From JAWLBR01 sp041687495 (GTDB taxonomy: Bacteria; Bacillota; Limnochordia; DTU087; JAAYGB01): a DNA stretch of 19,011 bases. The notes under the pieces are model-generated. The model was not told where the DNA came from. It made no database searches and saw nothing but the letters and a program-made list of their open reading frames with translations. The position numbers were made by a program, and so were the translations under genes. Location: NCBI GenBank assembly GCA_041687495.1, contig JAWLBR010000058.1:1-19011 (forward strand). The letters run 5' to 3'. Shown here one piece after another: positions 6,670-15,022 of this stretch (its first letter is position 1; every line of letters begins with the position of its first letter).

Positions 6670-7830
6670 TCAACGCCGTGATAACCTGCGCAGGTCAGGT
6701 ATTGCCTTACTCAGCGACTGCACCAGCCGCTCGATGTGCTCCTGCGTGGTTTGCTGGGAGAAACTAATTCGAATGCTGCCTTCAGCCACCGAGGCTTCAA
6801 CTCCCATGGCCTCCAAGACATGGCTGACAATGCGCTTGCGCGATGAACAGGCGGCTCCCGTAGAGACAAAGATCCCATCGGCCTCCAGATAGTGAATCAG
6901 GACCTCTCCCCGCACGGAAGGAAACCCGACATTCAAGATATATGGGCTTGTCCGCTCCAAGGCTCCATTGAGACATACGTCGGAAAACTGCTGTGAGATC
7001 CGGTTCCATGCGTGTTGCTTTAGTTGCGTTACCCGACCGTAAGCCTCTGACCGGTGAGCCAGCTGGGCCGCCAACGCTGTACCCATACCTACAATGCCGG
7101 GAACGTTCTCGGTACCTGACCGCAGGCCTCGCTCCTGCCCGCCGCCATGCTGCTGCGGGCTCAACCGCACTCCTTTGCGGATGAAGATTGCACCAACGCC
7201 CTTGGGTCCGTTGATCTTGTGGCCAGATAGAGTCATGAGATCAGCTCCCAGGGTTGACACGTTGGTATCTAGTTTACCCAGAGCCTGGATAGCATCAACG
7301 TGGAGTAACGTGTGAGGGTTCTGCCGTTCAATCACGCTGCCGATTTCCGCTATTGGTTGAATCGTCCCAGTCTCGTTGTTGACCAGCATCACGCTGACAA
7401 GGATGGTGTCGTCTCTCAACATTTCCTGAAGGCGCGGTAGAATCACAACCCCGTCTTGATCCACGGGGATGAGCTCAAGCTCAATCTCTCCAGCTTCTGC
7501 CAGCACCTGCAGCGTGTCCAGCACCGAAGGATGCTCAATGGGGGTGGTCAGTACGTGCCTTCCCTGCCTGCGTTTAGCGAGCACGGCCCCGCGCAACAGC
7601 AGGTTACTCCCCTCGGTCCCTCCTGAGGTGAAATATACCTCTTCAGCTTGGCAGGAAAGGGCCTGGGCCACTGCATTTCTAGCAGCCTCCATCTTCTTCT
7701 CGGCGCTTATCCCCAAGCGATGCAGCGATGATGGGTTGCCAAAGTCCTCCAGCATCGCCTCCCGCATGGCCTCCACCGCTTCAGGAAGCACCGGTGTGGT
7801 AGCTGCGTTATCTAGGTATACCATTGGCAC
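6670..7830 (-). CDS. Cysteine desulfurase (NifS/IscS class), likely sulfur donor for ThiI
   Basis: Pyridoxal-phosphate enzyme that takes sulfur from cysteine as an enzyme persulfide and leaves alanine. The 386 residues show YLDNAATTP (5-13), the cofactor-stacking His100 in PIEHPSVL, the PLP-binding Lys205 in SGHKINGPKG, and the catalytic loop STGAACSSRK with Cys328. The start is a GTG at 7830, 8 bases after AGGAGG; an ATG two codons in (7824) is less well spaced. It lies 46 bases upstream of thiI on the same strand, the arrangement of Bacillus nifZ-thiI, so tRNA thiolation is the likely job. A general IscS-like role cannot be excluded, though no iscU-like scaffold gene is in the window. Confidence 0.95.
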   Translation of the reverse strand: MPMVYLDNAATTPVLPEAVEAMREAMLEDFGNPSSLHRLGISAEKKMEAARNAVAQALSCQAEEVYFTSGGTEGSNLLLRGAVLAKRRQGRHVLTTPIEHPSVLDTLQVLAEAGEIELELIPVDQDGVVILPRLQEMLRDDTILVSVMLVNNETGTIQPIAEIGSVIERQNPHTLLHVDAIQALGKLDTNVSTLGADLMTLSGHKINGPKGVGAIFIRKGVRLSPQQHGGGQERGLRSGTENVPGIVGMGTALAAQLAHRSEAYGRVTQLKQHAWNRISQQFSDVCLNGALERTSPYILNVGFPSVRGEVLIHYLEADGIFVSTGAACSSRKRIVSHVLEAMGVEASVAEGSIRISFSQQTTQEHIERLVQSLSKAIPDLRRLSRR

Positions 7831-7892
7831 GAAAGCCGCCTCCTGCCCAGTTGTTCTTCTGTCCCCATGTACTATGTAGCCTTAAGGCAGAC

Positions 7893-9074
7893 CTATAGTC
7901 CAATCTCCACCGCGCCGTCCATGGCGGTACACACGTAGACTTCAGGGGTAATACCGGTTTTCTCTTCGTATTTTTCCGGCACCTGCGCCAAAAAGCCCTC
8001 CACTGCGTCGGCCTTAACCAGGTTCACCGTGCAGCCGCCGAATCCAGCTCCAGTCATACGAGCACCAACGACACCATCGATAGCTTGGGCCAGCTCCACC
8101 ATCAGATCGAGTTCTCTACAGCTCACTTCATAGAGGTCCCGCAGACTAGCGTGGGACTGATTCATTAACTGGCCAAAGTGCGAAATATCGCCGTCCTTTA
8201 GTGCCACCACGCTATCCTCTACCCTTTGATTCTCTGCAACCACGTGTTGGCAGCGCTTAGCCACAAGCTCATCCAAATTGTCCTTGTACTGGCTAAACTC
8301 GTTCACAGTTACATCTCGTAGAGCCTTGATGTCTGGGAGAAACTGCTGCAGACCAGCTACACCCTGCTCGCACTGACTGCGCCGTTCGTTGTACGCCGAG
8401 TCCACTAAACCCCGCTTGACTGCGGTGTTGCAGATCACTATCTTGTACTCATCACCGGCAGGGAGGGGTACGAGTTCATAGTCTAGGCTGCGGCAGTCAA
8501 GAAAGAGGGCGTGATCCTTGCGCCCAAGGCCCGAGATAAACTGATCCATAATCCCGCAATTGACTCCCACAAAAGTGTTCTCGGCCCGCTGACACAACTG
8601 TACCATCTCTACCTTATCCAGTTCAAACCTAGAAACTAAATGAGTCAGATAGGCAGTTCCAACTTCCAACGCCGCCGACGAACTCAAACCAGCCGCTTGA
8701 GGAACATTACCCGACATTGCCACATTCATACCGACAACTCGATGACCAGCTTCCATCAGGAGCTTAATGACTCCCCTCGGATAGTTTGTCCAGGTGTCCT
8801 CTGCATCTGAGACAATATTGTCCAAAGAAAACTCCGCCGAGGTGTCGAAATCCGCTGAGTATAGGCGGATTACCCGTTCTTGATTCGCCTGTCCAACTAA
8901 TACCATCTCCCGGTCAATCGCCATGGGAAGAACAAACCCATCGTTGTAATCGGTATGCTCTCCGATTAGGTTAACGCGTCCGGCAGCCTTGGCTGCAATC
9001 ACTTTTTCCCCGGTATCGCCAAAAACGTTGAACAGCTTCTCCCGCAGCAGCTGAGCTCTCTGCTTTAGACTCAC
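7893..9074 (-). CDS. galK: Galactokinase
   Basis: Phosphorylates galactose with ATP to galactose-1-phosphate in the Leloir pathway; a GHMP-family kinase. Residues 32-46 are the galactokinase signature GRVNLIGEHTDYNDG. The ATP-binding GHMP motif is AAGLSSSAALEV (about 127-138), and the C-terminal motif is GARMTGAGFGGC. I chose the GTG at 9074 (393 residues, beginning MSLKQ) because GGAGG then stands at normal distance; with the GTG at 9083 the ribosome site would touch the start codon. The galE stop-to-start arrangement is tight: this gene begins about 15 bases after galE ends, so the two form one operon. Confidence 0.97.
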   Translation of the reverse strand: MSLKQRAQLLREKLFNVFGDTGEKVIAAKAAGRVNLIGEHTDYNDGFVLPMAIDREMVLVGQANQERVIRLYSADFDTSAEFSLDNIVSDAEDTWTNYPRGVIKLLMEAGHRVVGMNVAMSGNVPQAAGLSSSAALEVGTAYLTHLVSRFELDKVEMVQLCQRAENTFVGVNCGIMDQFISGLGRKDHALFLDCRSLDYELVPLPAGDEYKIVICNTAVKRGLVDSAYNERRSQCEQGVAGLQQFLPDIKALRDVTVNEFSQYKDNLDELVAKRCQHVVAENQRVEDSVVALKDGDISHFGQLMNQSHASLRDLYEVSCRELDLMVELAQAIDGVVGARMTGAGFGGCTVNLVKADAVEGFLAQVPEKYEEKTGITPEVYVCTAMDGAVEIGL

Positions 9075-9089
9075 CGCAACCACTCCTCC

Positions 9090-10076
9090 CTACTGGTCAA
9101 ATCCATTCGGATGCAGACTGTGCCACCGCCAGGCAGTGGCAATGATCTCGTTTAAGTCAGCCATTTTGGGCTTCCACCCAAGCTCTGAGGTGATCAAATG
9201 TGATGACGCCACCAGCCTTGCCGGATCTCCCGGTCGCCGATCAGCCTCTACCCGGGCAATGGTCGAACCTACTACTTTCTCTGCCGTGTCAATCACCTCT
9301 CGGACAGAAAAACCCTGACCATTCCCCAGATTGTACACCCCTCCAGCCGCACCATCGGCCAAAGCTAGCACGGCTAGAATATGGGCCTCTGCCAAGTCAT
9401 TCACGTGGATGTAGTCCCGAATGCACGTACCATCGGGGGTATCGTAATCCGTTCCAAAGATGGCTATATGCTCACGCTGCCCTAAGGCCACCTGCAGCAC
9501 CAAGGGGATCAGGTGCGATTCCGGACTGTGATCCTCGCCAATCTCCCCACTGGGATCCGCCCCTGCAGCATTGAAATAGCGCAGAGAAGTACACCGCAGC
9601 CCGTAGGCTTGGCTGTACCGGTTGAGAATGGTCTCCACCATCATTTTACTTTCCCCGTATGGGTTGGTAGGCTGCTTCGGGTGATCTTCTGTGATGGGAG
9701 TCTCCTGTGGTTCCCCGTACACAGCGGCAGTAGAGGAAAATACCAAGTTTCGCACACCATGCCGCCGCATCGCATCTAGGAGATTGAGTCCGTTAGCCAC
9801 GTTGTTGCGGAAGTACATAGCCGGCTGCTGCACCGATTCTCCCACCAGACTGTGGGCAGCAAAGTGCATCACAGCGTCAAAGCTGCCAGCAGCAAACACG
9901 TCTTCCAGCAGGTGAGTGTCCTGCAAATCTCCGTGAACAAACTCAGAGCTGCCAACTGCCTTTCGGTGGCCCTTGCGCAGGTTGTCTAAGACAACCGGAG
10001 TGTGGCCGTTTGTCTGTAGCTGCCTTGCCACATGACTACCAATGTAACCGGCCCCTCCCACAACTAGTACCTTCAT
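9090..10076 (-). CDS. galE: UDP-glucose 4-epimerase
   Basis: Interconverts UDP-galactose and UDP-glucose using bound NAD; a short-chain dehydrogenase/reductase enzyme of 328 residues, normal length. It shows the NAD-binding GGAGYIGSH (7-15), the catalytic Ser/Thr region FSSTAAVYGEP (113-123), and the YxxxK pair Tyr140/Lys144 in NPYGESK. The ATG at 10076 follows GGGAG by 9 bases. It is first in the galE-galK run. No galT is visible in the window, so galactose-1-phosphate uridylyltransferase must be elsewhere or another route is used. A sequence TTGAAA-N16-TATATC just upstream resembles a promoter but would leave a very short leader. Confidence 0.97.
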   Translation of the reverse strand: MKVLVVGGAGYIGSHVARQLQTNGHTPVVLDNLRKGHRKAVGSSEFVHGDLQDTHLLEDVFAAGSFDAVMHFAAHSLVGESVQQPAMYFRNNVANGLNLLDAMRRHGVRNLVFSSTAAVYGEPQETPITEDHPKQPTNPYGESKMMVETILNRYSQAYGLRCTSLRYFNAAGADPSGEIGEDHSPESHLIPLVLQVALGQREHIAIFGTDYDTPDGTCIRDYIHVNDLAEAHILAVLALADGAAGGVYNLGNGQGFSVREVIDTAEKVVGSTIARVEADRRPGDPARLVASSHLITSELGWKPKMADLNEIIATAWRWHSLHPNGFDQ

Positions 10077-10099
10077 CTGCTATCACTCCCCGATATATC

Positions 10100-10125
10100 G
10101 AGCGACTACGGCCTTTCAATCGCTC
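10100..10125. repeat. Inverted repeat in the galE promoter region
   Basis: GAGCGA (10100-10105) and TCGCTC (10120-10125) are perfect inverted arms around a 14-base spacer, 24 bases before the galE start. A palindrome CGATATATCG (10091-10100) adjoins it. It could be an operator for the gal genes or chance; there is no other support. Confidence 0.25.
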
Positions 10126-10230
10126 TATACAATTCTTTCCTGTCTTTGCAGTTTCCTTCCCTGGCAACAAAGGGGGATGTTTCGGGCACCCTAGCTATTG
10201 TGAGTAAGGGTTACCAAGGAGGTCGTACCC

Positions 10231-10719
10231 GTGGATGTGCAAAGCTTGGTCTGGATTGCGTTTTTCATTGTCTCCTTGATTGCGATGCTTGTCCTTATCC
10301 CAGGCGATAAAATTCGTCGGCTGCTTCCTTTCGGGATTGTAGGCGGAGCAGTGTTAGCCCTGATTGTTCAGTGGGTGGCGGTACCGGTACTGGATCTATG
10401 GCGCTTTCACTACCTGTCGCTGTTCTCTTTTCAGGGCATACCCCTAGGTCTAGTCCTGGCTTGGTTTCCTGCTACGGTAATCTTTGGCGCCTATTTTGAA
10501 TCCATGCACAGCCTTGCCGCCAAACTACTGTACGTTCTGGCCTTTGCCTTAATCATTACTATCATCGAGTATGGTTTTGTCCTGGCTGGCTATCGCAGCT
10601 TTATCAACTGGAACATAGTCAACAGCTTTCTCTTAGCGGCGGCAATACACAGTGTGCTGGCTGCGTATCTAGCCCGAGTATACTATGCCCAACCAGAAAA
10701 TCTTGAAGACGAGGTCTAA
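10231..10719 (+). CDS. Small integral membrane protein, unknown
   Basis: A 162-residue, almost wholly hydrophobic protein with about five membrane segments (residues near 5-23, 30-53, 62-85, 95-116 and 127-148) and an acidic tail ending ENLEDEV. The GTG start at 10231 follows AAGGAGGT by 7 bases. It is the first of three plus-strand membrane-protein genes, 12 bases before the next, so an operon with the two Gate-domain proteins is likely. The look recalls uncharacterised CBO0543-type Firmicutes membrane proteins, but I cannot confirm that. It is divergent from galE. No function assigned. Confidence 0.75.
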   Translation: MDVQSLVWIAFFIVSLIAMLVLIPGDKIRRLLPFGIVGGAVLALIVQWVAVPVLDLWRFHYLSLFSFQGIPLGLVLAWFPATVIFGAYFESMHSLAAKLLYVLAFALIITIIEYGFVLAGYRSFINWNIVNSFLLAAAIHSVLAAYLARVYYAQPENLEDEV

Positions 10720-10731
10720 GGACCTTTCACT

Positions 10732-11241
10732 TTGAACTGGACTGCACCCTTGCGTGTACGCTACAATAGCGATATATGCCGAATCATAGAAAGGGTGCGC
10801 CCGCTCTTGCAAATCACTCAACAGACCATAAAGAACGGCTTGCGCAGCGGGGTGGACACGCTCTGGGAGTTAGCCAAAGCAATCATCCCGCTGACCATTT
10901 TAATCAACGTTCTCCGCCAGACTGGCTGGCTGGAGCACTTGGCTGATACCGTCACTCCCATCATGGCTTGGTTCGGCCTACCCGGAGAAGGCGCATTGGT
11001 GCTAGTTGCTGGGTACTTCATCAATGTCTACAGCGCCATCGCCGCCATCCTCACCTTGGAGCTAACCGTCAAACAGATCACTGTCCTAGCGGCTATGGTA
11101 TCCATCTGCCACTCAATCTTTCTCGAAACAGCGATTACCAAAAAGACCGGAGTGAAAGTCCTACCTCTTGCCCTACTGCGGCTGGGGCTGTCCTGCTTGG
11201 TAGGGGTTATTGTCCATGTCTTGTATCCTACGCCGCTCTAA
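10732..11241 (+). CDS. Gate-domain (nucleoside-recognition, SpmA/SpmB-like) membrane protein 1
   Basis: A 169-residue protein. After a soluble N-terminal stretch of about 35 residues comes TLWELAKAIIPLTILINVLR, the opening of the Gate (nucleoside recognition) domain, then LVLVAGYFINVYSAIAAI and a C-terminal membrane segment near residues 145-165. Pairs of short Gate-domain proteins include SpmA and SpmB of Bacillus (196 and 178 residues), needed for spore-core dehydration; other pairs have no known role. The start is uncertain: the TTG at 10732 has only AAGGA about 11 bases ahead, and no better in-frame start is visible. The next Gate-domain gene starts 14 bases after its stop. Confidence 0.8.
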   Translation: MNWTAPLRVRYNSDICRIIERVRPLLQITQQTIKNGLRSGVDTLWELAKAIIPLTILINVLRQTGWLEHLADTVTPIMAWFGLPGEGALVLVAGYFINVYSAIAAILTLELTVKQITVLAAMVSICHSIFLETAITKKTGVKVLPLALLRLGLSCLVGVIVHVLYPTPL

Positions 11242-11255
11242 GGGAGGAAACATTG

Positions 11256-11738
11256 ATGCTCACATCGTTAATGCTGGCCGCCTGGGAAGGCCTGGTTTCC
11301 AGCGCCAACAGTCTTGGGGATATCGCGATCATTGTTATCCCGTTAATGTTGGGTCTTGAGATAGCCAAAGACACCGGGCTGATGGCCAAGATTTCCCGGT
11401 GGTTCCATCCAGTGGCCAAGCCGTTGGCTGTGTCAAACGCTGCGGTCTTTCCTCTGCTCATCGGCTTGGTTTTTGGACTGTCCTACGGTTCGGGGGTGAT
11501 CATCAACGCGGCCAAGAGCGGAGAACTCTCCCGCACTGACCGTTACGGAGTGGCGATATTCTTGTCGGTATCCCACTCGTTGATTGAAGACACCCTGCTC
11601 TTGGTAGCAGTCGGCGCCAACGCATTGTGGTTGGTCTCGCTGCGGGTACTTCTTCCTGTGATCATCACAGCGCTGGCGACCAGGACAATTCTTGCTAACG
11701 GACCAAAGCTCCCCCGCCTCCGCTCACAAAGCTCTTAA
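11256..11738 (+). CDS. Gate-domain (nucleoside-recognition, SpmA/SpmB-like) membrane protein 2
   Basis: The ATG at 11256 follows GGGAGGA at 8 bases, giving 160 residues; longer readings in this frame lack a ribosome site. It opens with a membrane segment (SLGDIAIIVIPLMLGLEI) and then has the Gate-domain signatures FPLLIGLVFGLSYGSGVII and SHSLIEDTLLLVAVGANALW. It pairs with the upstream Gate protein, as SpmA and SpmB do, and two short Gate proteins probably work together in the membrane. Whether this pair is sporulation-linked cannot be told from the sequence. Its last 44 bases overlap the convergent sugar-kinase gene tail-to-tail. Confidence 0.85.
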   Translation: MLTSLMLAAWEGLVSSANSLGDIAIIVIPLMLGLEIAKDTGLMAKISRWFHPVAKPLAVSNAAVFPLLIGLVFGLSYGSGVIINAAKSGELSRTDRYGVAIFLSVSHSLIEDTLLLVAVGANALWLVSLRVLLPVIITALATRTILANGPKLPRLRSQSS

Positions 11739-12672
11739 CCTCATCCAGCGTGGCCCAACTCAAGTCACCGGTGAAAGTGTTTTTCAGCGCCAGCATTGCC
11801 TGACCGTATTGCAGGCCGGTCGCAATCCCTTCAGTCAAGTAACCTGCCAAAAAGCCGGCAGCGAAGGCGTCGCCAGCGCCGATCCGGTCGACGGTCTGTA
11901 AGGAAATAGGGCGGTCATCGGTGACTAATCCATCTTGGCTGCAGGCGAGAACTCGCCAGGGACTGGCCACGGTTGGGTGGGGGCCGTAAATCAGTGTGGC
12001 TGCTTCCCAGCCGTATTCTTTGACAGTAGTCTCCAGCAGCTCTTCCATATTCCCACTGACAGCAGGGAAAAACTGCAGGGCGTCAGACCCGGAAGCAAAG
12101 ACAATATTCACATGGGGCAGAATCTCTCGGTAAGCTGCGGCAGCCTCATCTGTACTCCACAGCTTGGCCCGGTAATTTAGATCAAAGGCAACCTTGGCCC
12201 CAGCCTTCCGAGCAGCTTCTATGGCCTCCATCGTCACCTCTAGTCCGCAGACAGCGGTGGTGATTCCACTGGTTAAGAAGACCTCAGCGCCACCTAATGC
12301 TGCCGCCCAGTCCACCTCTCCTAATTTGAGATTGGCAAAGGCTGAGTCTGCCCGATCGTAAAGCACCTGCGTAGGTCGAGGTACGGCTCCAGTCTCAATA
12401 AAATAAACTCCACACCGGCCGCCACAGTCCCAGACAATGTGGCTGGTGTTAACTCCATGGGTATGGCAGACGTTCAGGATATGCCTACCCCATCCGTTCT
12501 CTGGCAGCCTCGACACCCATGCTGTCTCAACCCCCAAGCGGGATGCCCCCACTGCAACGTTCATTTCACTTCCACCTACGGTGACATCAAGGGTCTGTGT
12601 ATTCTCAAGGCGCTTTCCCAGCGGAACAGACATGCGAATCATTGTCTCACCAAAAGTAACCAATCTTGCCAT
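11695..12672 (-). CDS. kdgK: PfkB-family sugar kinase, probably 2-keto-3-deoxygluconate kinase
   Basis: Would phosphorylate 2-keto-3-deoxygluconate, from hexuronate breakdown, using ATP. The ATG at 12672 is chosen because GGAGGT stands 7 bases ahead; a longer reading from a GTG at 12687 would start before that site. The 325 residues show the PfkB N-terminal GGSEMNVAVGASRLG (33-47), the KdgK-like YFIETGAVPRPTQVLYDRADSA (90-111), the PfkB motif DRIGAGDAFAAGF (262-274) with base Asp268, and ALKNTFTGD (295-303). The PRPTxVxYDRA stretch favours KDG kinase over fructokinase or ribokinase. The gene is alone on its strand and overlaps the Gate-domain gene by 44 bases at its 3' end. No KDG aldolase or uronate isomerase is in view, so the substrate is inferred. 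Confidence 0.85.
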   Translation of the reverse strand: MARLVTFGETMIRMSVPLGKRLENTQTLDVTVGGSEMNVAVGASRLGVETAWVSRLPENGWGRHILNVCHTHGVNTSHIVWDCGGRCGVYFIETGAVPRPTQVLYDRADSAFANLKLGEVDWAAALGGAEVFLTSGITTAVCGLEVTMEAIEAARKAGAKVAFDLNYRAKLWSTDEAAAAYREILPHVNIVFASGSDALQFFPAVSGNMEELLETTVKEYGWEAATLIYGPHPTVASPWRVLACSQDGLVTDDRPISLQTVDRIGAGDAFAAGFLAGYLTEGIATGLQYGQAMLALKNTFTGDLSWATLDEVKSFVSGGGGALVR

Positions 12673-12911
12673 TTTCTGCACCTCCACGTGCTCTCGCGTT
12701 TCGTTACAACATTTCCCGACACTACATTGGAATCCTGTTTTTGTTATCTAGGTAGCCATGGCTAATACCGCTGCTGCAAGGGTAATGATTTGTATCCAGA
12801 GACGTACCCAAACCCACAGGTAATAACGGGAAAAACTGAATGGGGCGAAGGACTAGAACCATACTGGGTTGAACTTAATATGGATAGACAAAGAGGTGGG
12901 AGGAGAATCGA

Positions 12912-13550
12912 TTGGCTCTAGTCGTGGGGATATGCGGTGGTTCCGGATCTGGGAAAACAACGGTAGCGAAGGCTATCACCCAGGCCATCCCAACCAATTG
13001 TGTAATCATAGCACAGGACTCATACTACAAGGACAATGCGGAACTACCTTTTTCGGAACGGGTGAAGCTTAATTACGATCACCCGAATGCATTTGATCAC
13101 GATCTGCTCATCAAGCACCTGCAGCTTCTAGGCCACGGTCAAGCGATTGAGCAGCCCATCTACGACTACTCCCGACACACTCGCTCAGAACAGACGGTCT
13201 TGGTGCATCCCGTGGATGTGATTCTACTTGAGGGCATTCTGATCTTCAACGATGCGCAATTGCGCCAACTCCTTGACTTGAAGATTTTCGTAGATACCGA
13301 CGCCGATACCCGGCTAATCCGCCGGATCATGCGGGACGTAAGAGAGCGGGGTCGCAGCCTCGAATCGGTGATTGAACAGTATGAGAAATCGGTGAAACCA
13401 ATGCACGAGGCTTTCATAGAACCCTCGAAGCGCTATGCTGACATCATCCTGCCGGAAGGTGGACAGAACGTAATCGGGCTGGATGTGATTATTAGTAAAA
13501 TGAAACTAGCCCTGACAGAAGAGACCACGACTCCAGTTCCGGTGTTGTAG
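12912..13550 (+). CDS. udk: Uridine kinase
   Basis: Phosphorylates uridine and cytidine in pyrimidine salvage. The 212 residues match the family length. Visible motifs are the P-loop GGSGSGKTT (9-17), DSYYKD, NYDHPNAFD, PIYDYSRHTR, the VILLEGILIF strand, and FVDTDADTRLIRRIMRDV with RSLESVIEQY in the lid region. The TTG start at 12912 follows AGGAG by 6 bases. The 239 bases between this gene and the divergent sugar kinase hold no gene I can support and should contain both promoters. The HD-domain gene follows by 45 bases. Confidence 0.96.
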   Translation: MALVVGICGGSGSGKTTVAKAITQAIPTNCVIIAQDSYYKDNAELPFSERVKLNYDHPNAFDHDLLIKHLQLLGHGQAIEQPIYDYSRHTRSEQTVLVHPVDVILLEGILIFNDAQLRQLLDLKIFVDTDADTRLIRRIMRDVRERGRSLESVIEQYEKSVKPMHEAFIEPSKRYADIILPEGGQNVIGLDVIISKMKLALTEETTTPVPVL

Positions 13551-13595
13551 GCAGTTGGCTGCTGCCACCTGACCCAAGTAAAAGGAGGGAAAACC

Positions 13596-14303
13596 ATGAA
13601 ACTAACGCTGTCCGAAGTAAAGAAAAACCAAGACTTTCACATCATGATTCAACAGGCCCATAATTACCTCCAAGCTCGGGGGTACACAGAGCATGGGTTT
13701 AGGCATGTCAACTATGTCTCGCAGATCACTAAGAAGATCCTTGAGACTCTGGGGTATGACGATCGCACTGTGGAGCTGGGCGCCATTGCTGGGTATCTCC
13801 ACGATATCGGCAATATGTTCAATCGTAAGCACCATGGAGTATCAGGTGCCAACGTCGTGTATAACGAACTACGCCGGCTGAACGTACCTCTGGAAGAAAT
13901 TTGTGAGATTACCACGGCAATCGCCAACCACGAAGAAGAGATTGGGCACCCAGTCAGTGCAATCGCCGCCGCTTTGATTATTGCAGACAAGAGCGACGCC
14001 CATCGGACTCGCGTGCACAAGAAAAACGCCAGCGACATCCACGACCGGGTAAATCTGGCTATCCAGGATTCGGAGGTGGAGGTCGATCCAGCGGGCAAAA
14101 CCATCACTCTGCACATTGACTTTGATCCTAGAATCTGTCAGGTGATGGACTACTTTGAGATCTACCTGCACCGTATGGAGATGTGTAAGGCTGCTGCCTC
14201 CCGCTTAGGGTGTCGGTTCCGGCTGTTGATCAACAACCTGGAACTGCTGGGGAATATCAGTCCCGAAGTAGCCGCCAGCGACGACGCGGAACAGAGCGCA
14301 TAG
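13596..14303 (+). CDS. HD-domain phosphohydrolase of unknown substrate
   Basis: A 235-residue cytoplasmic protein. The HD metal site is complete: His37 in GFRHV, His69-Asp70 in YLHDIGN, His112 in ANHEEEIG and Asp131 in ADKSD. The C-terminal third (about residues 160-225) is an added beta/alpha segment typical of a conserved Firmicutes HD protein I know only as uncharacterised. The ATG follows AAAGGAGGG at good spacing. It lies 45 bases after udk and is closed by a strong terminator, so the two probably form one transcript, which hints at a nucleotide or nucleic-acid substrate; that is inference. Confidence 0.88.
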   Translation: MKLTLSEVKKNQDFHIMIQQAHNYLQARGYTEHGFRHVNYVSQITKKILETLGYDDRTVELGAIAGYLHDIGNMFNRKHHGVSGANVVYNELRRLNVPLEEICEITTAIANHEEEIGHPVSAIAAALIIADKSDAHRTRVHKKNASDIHDRVNLAIQDSEVEVDPAGKTITLHIDFDPRICQVMDYFEIYLHRMEMCKAAASRLGCRFRLLINNLELLGNISPEVAASDDAEQSA

Positions 14304-14319
14304 ATGAGATGGTAAGCTA

Positions 14320-14354
14320 GGGAAGCCTGCGAACGGGCTTCCCCCTTTTTTTCC
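14320..14354 (+). terminator. Terminator of the udk-HD transcript
   Basis: The stem GGGAAGCC (14320-14327) with GGCTTCCC (14336-14343) has an 8-base loop, then CC and seven Ts. It starts 16 bases after the stop of the HD-domain gene. Confidence 0.92.
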
Positions 14355-14403
14355 TTCCTAAATCCAGGCATTGCGTTAGCGAAGTTCCTGGCCGAGGGAA
14401 GGC

Positions 14404-14964
14404 TCAATCCAGGTCCCTGTGGAGGAAAACTGCAGTCTCACCGTGTTCCAAGTCCGAGTTTGAGTAGTACTTAAAATGGAGTCCAACCACCTGAAACCCT
14501 TGCGCTATGTAGAAATCGATGGCTGGTCCATTTGAAACTTGGGTTTCTAGGGCTAAAGCCCTCGCGTCAAGGTCTATTGCCACTTGCTCTAGTGCCTGCA
14601 GCAAAGCGGTACCAATGCCCTGACCCCGGTACTGTCTTCCTACATAGAGGCTGAAGACCTGCATTGCACCGTTCTCCTGCATATCGCCTTCGACCATGCC
14701 CAGCACTTGCCCGCCGCTCTCGGCGATGAAGACCAGGCCAGCTTGCGCATGTTCTCTAACTGACTCATCGAGCTCCCAGTTCCAATCGTATTCCCGGGAG
14801 AATGATTCAGTAAACTGCTGCCTGGTCAAGGTAAACACATACCGCGTCGGATCACCCATAACCGCTACCTGATACCCGGTATCTACAGTGTAGCCCATGT
14901 CTATCTGTGTCAGCAGCCCCAGCTCTGTTGGTTGTAGCCGTCGCACCAAAAATCCTCTGCCCAC
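14404..14964 (-). CDS. GNAT-family N-acetyltransferase
   Basis: A 186-residue cytoplasmic acetyl-CoA-dependent transferase. The acetyl-CoA pyrophosphate loop is YRGQGIGTALL (motif A), preceded by the strand MQVFSLYVG and followed by LALETQVSNGPAIDFYIAQGFQVVG (motif B). The ALETQ-N-A-FY-GF run and the Tyr-rich end resemble the streptothricin acetyltransferase (SatA/YyaR-like) branch, but the acceptor cannot be told from sequence. The start is a GTG at 14964, preceded by AGGGGGAAAAAT. It lies 58 bases after the LOG-family gene on the same strand, so the two may be co-transcribed. Its 3' end converges on the udk-HD unit. Confidence 0.9.
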   Translation of the reverse strand: MGRGFLVRRLQPTELGLLTQIDMGYTVDTGYQVAVMGDPTRYVFTLTRQQFTESFSREYDWNWELDESVREHAQAGLVFIAESGGQVLGMVEGDMQENGAMQVFSLYVGRQYRGQGIGTALLQALEQVAIDLDARALALETQVSNGPAIDFYIAQGFQVVGLHFKYYSNSDLEHGETAVFLHRDLD

Positions 14965-15022
14965 ATTTTTCCCCCTAGGAAGCTCGAAATAGAGCTTAGC
15001 GTTCCCAACTAGGTTTATGATT

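Noticed and set aside
12673..12911. Small frames between kdgK and udk, including a hydrophobic minus-strand run ending at a TAG near 12750
   Set aside because: The hydrophobic frame has no ATG, GTG or TTG start after its upstream stop, and the 21-codon plus frame has no ribosome site. Treated as promoter region.
14980..14997. Hairpin AAGCTC / GAGCTT between the LOG and GNAT genes
   Set aside because: The stem is short and lacks a T-run in either direction, so it is not a terminator; no other role supported.
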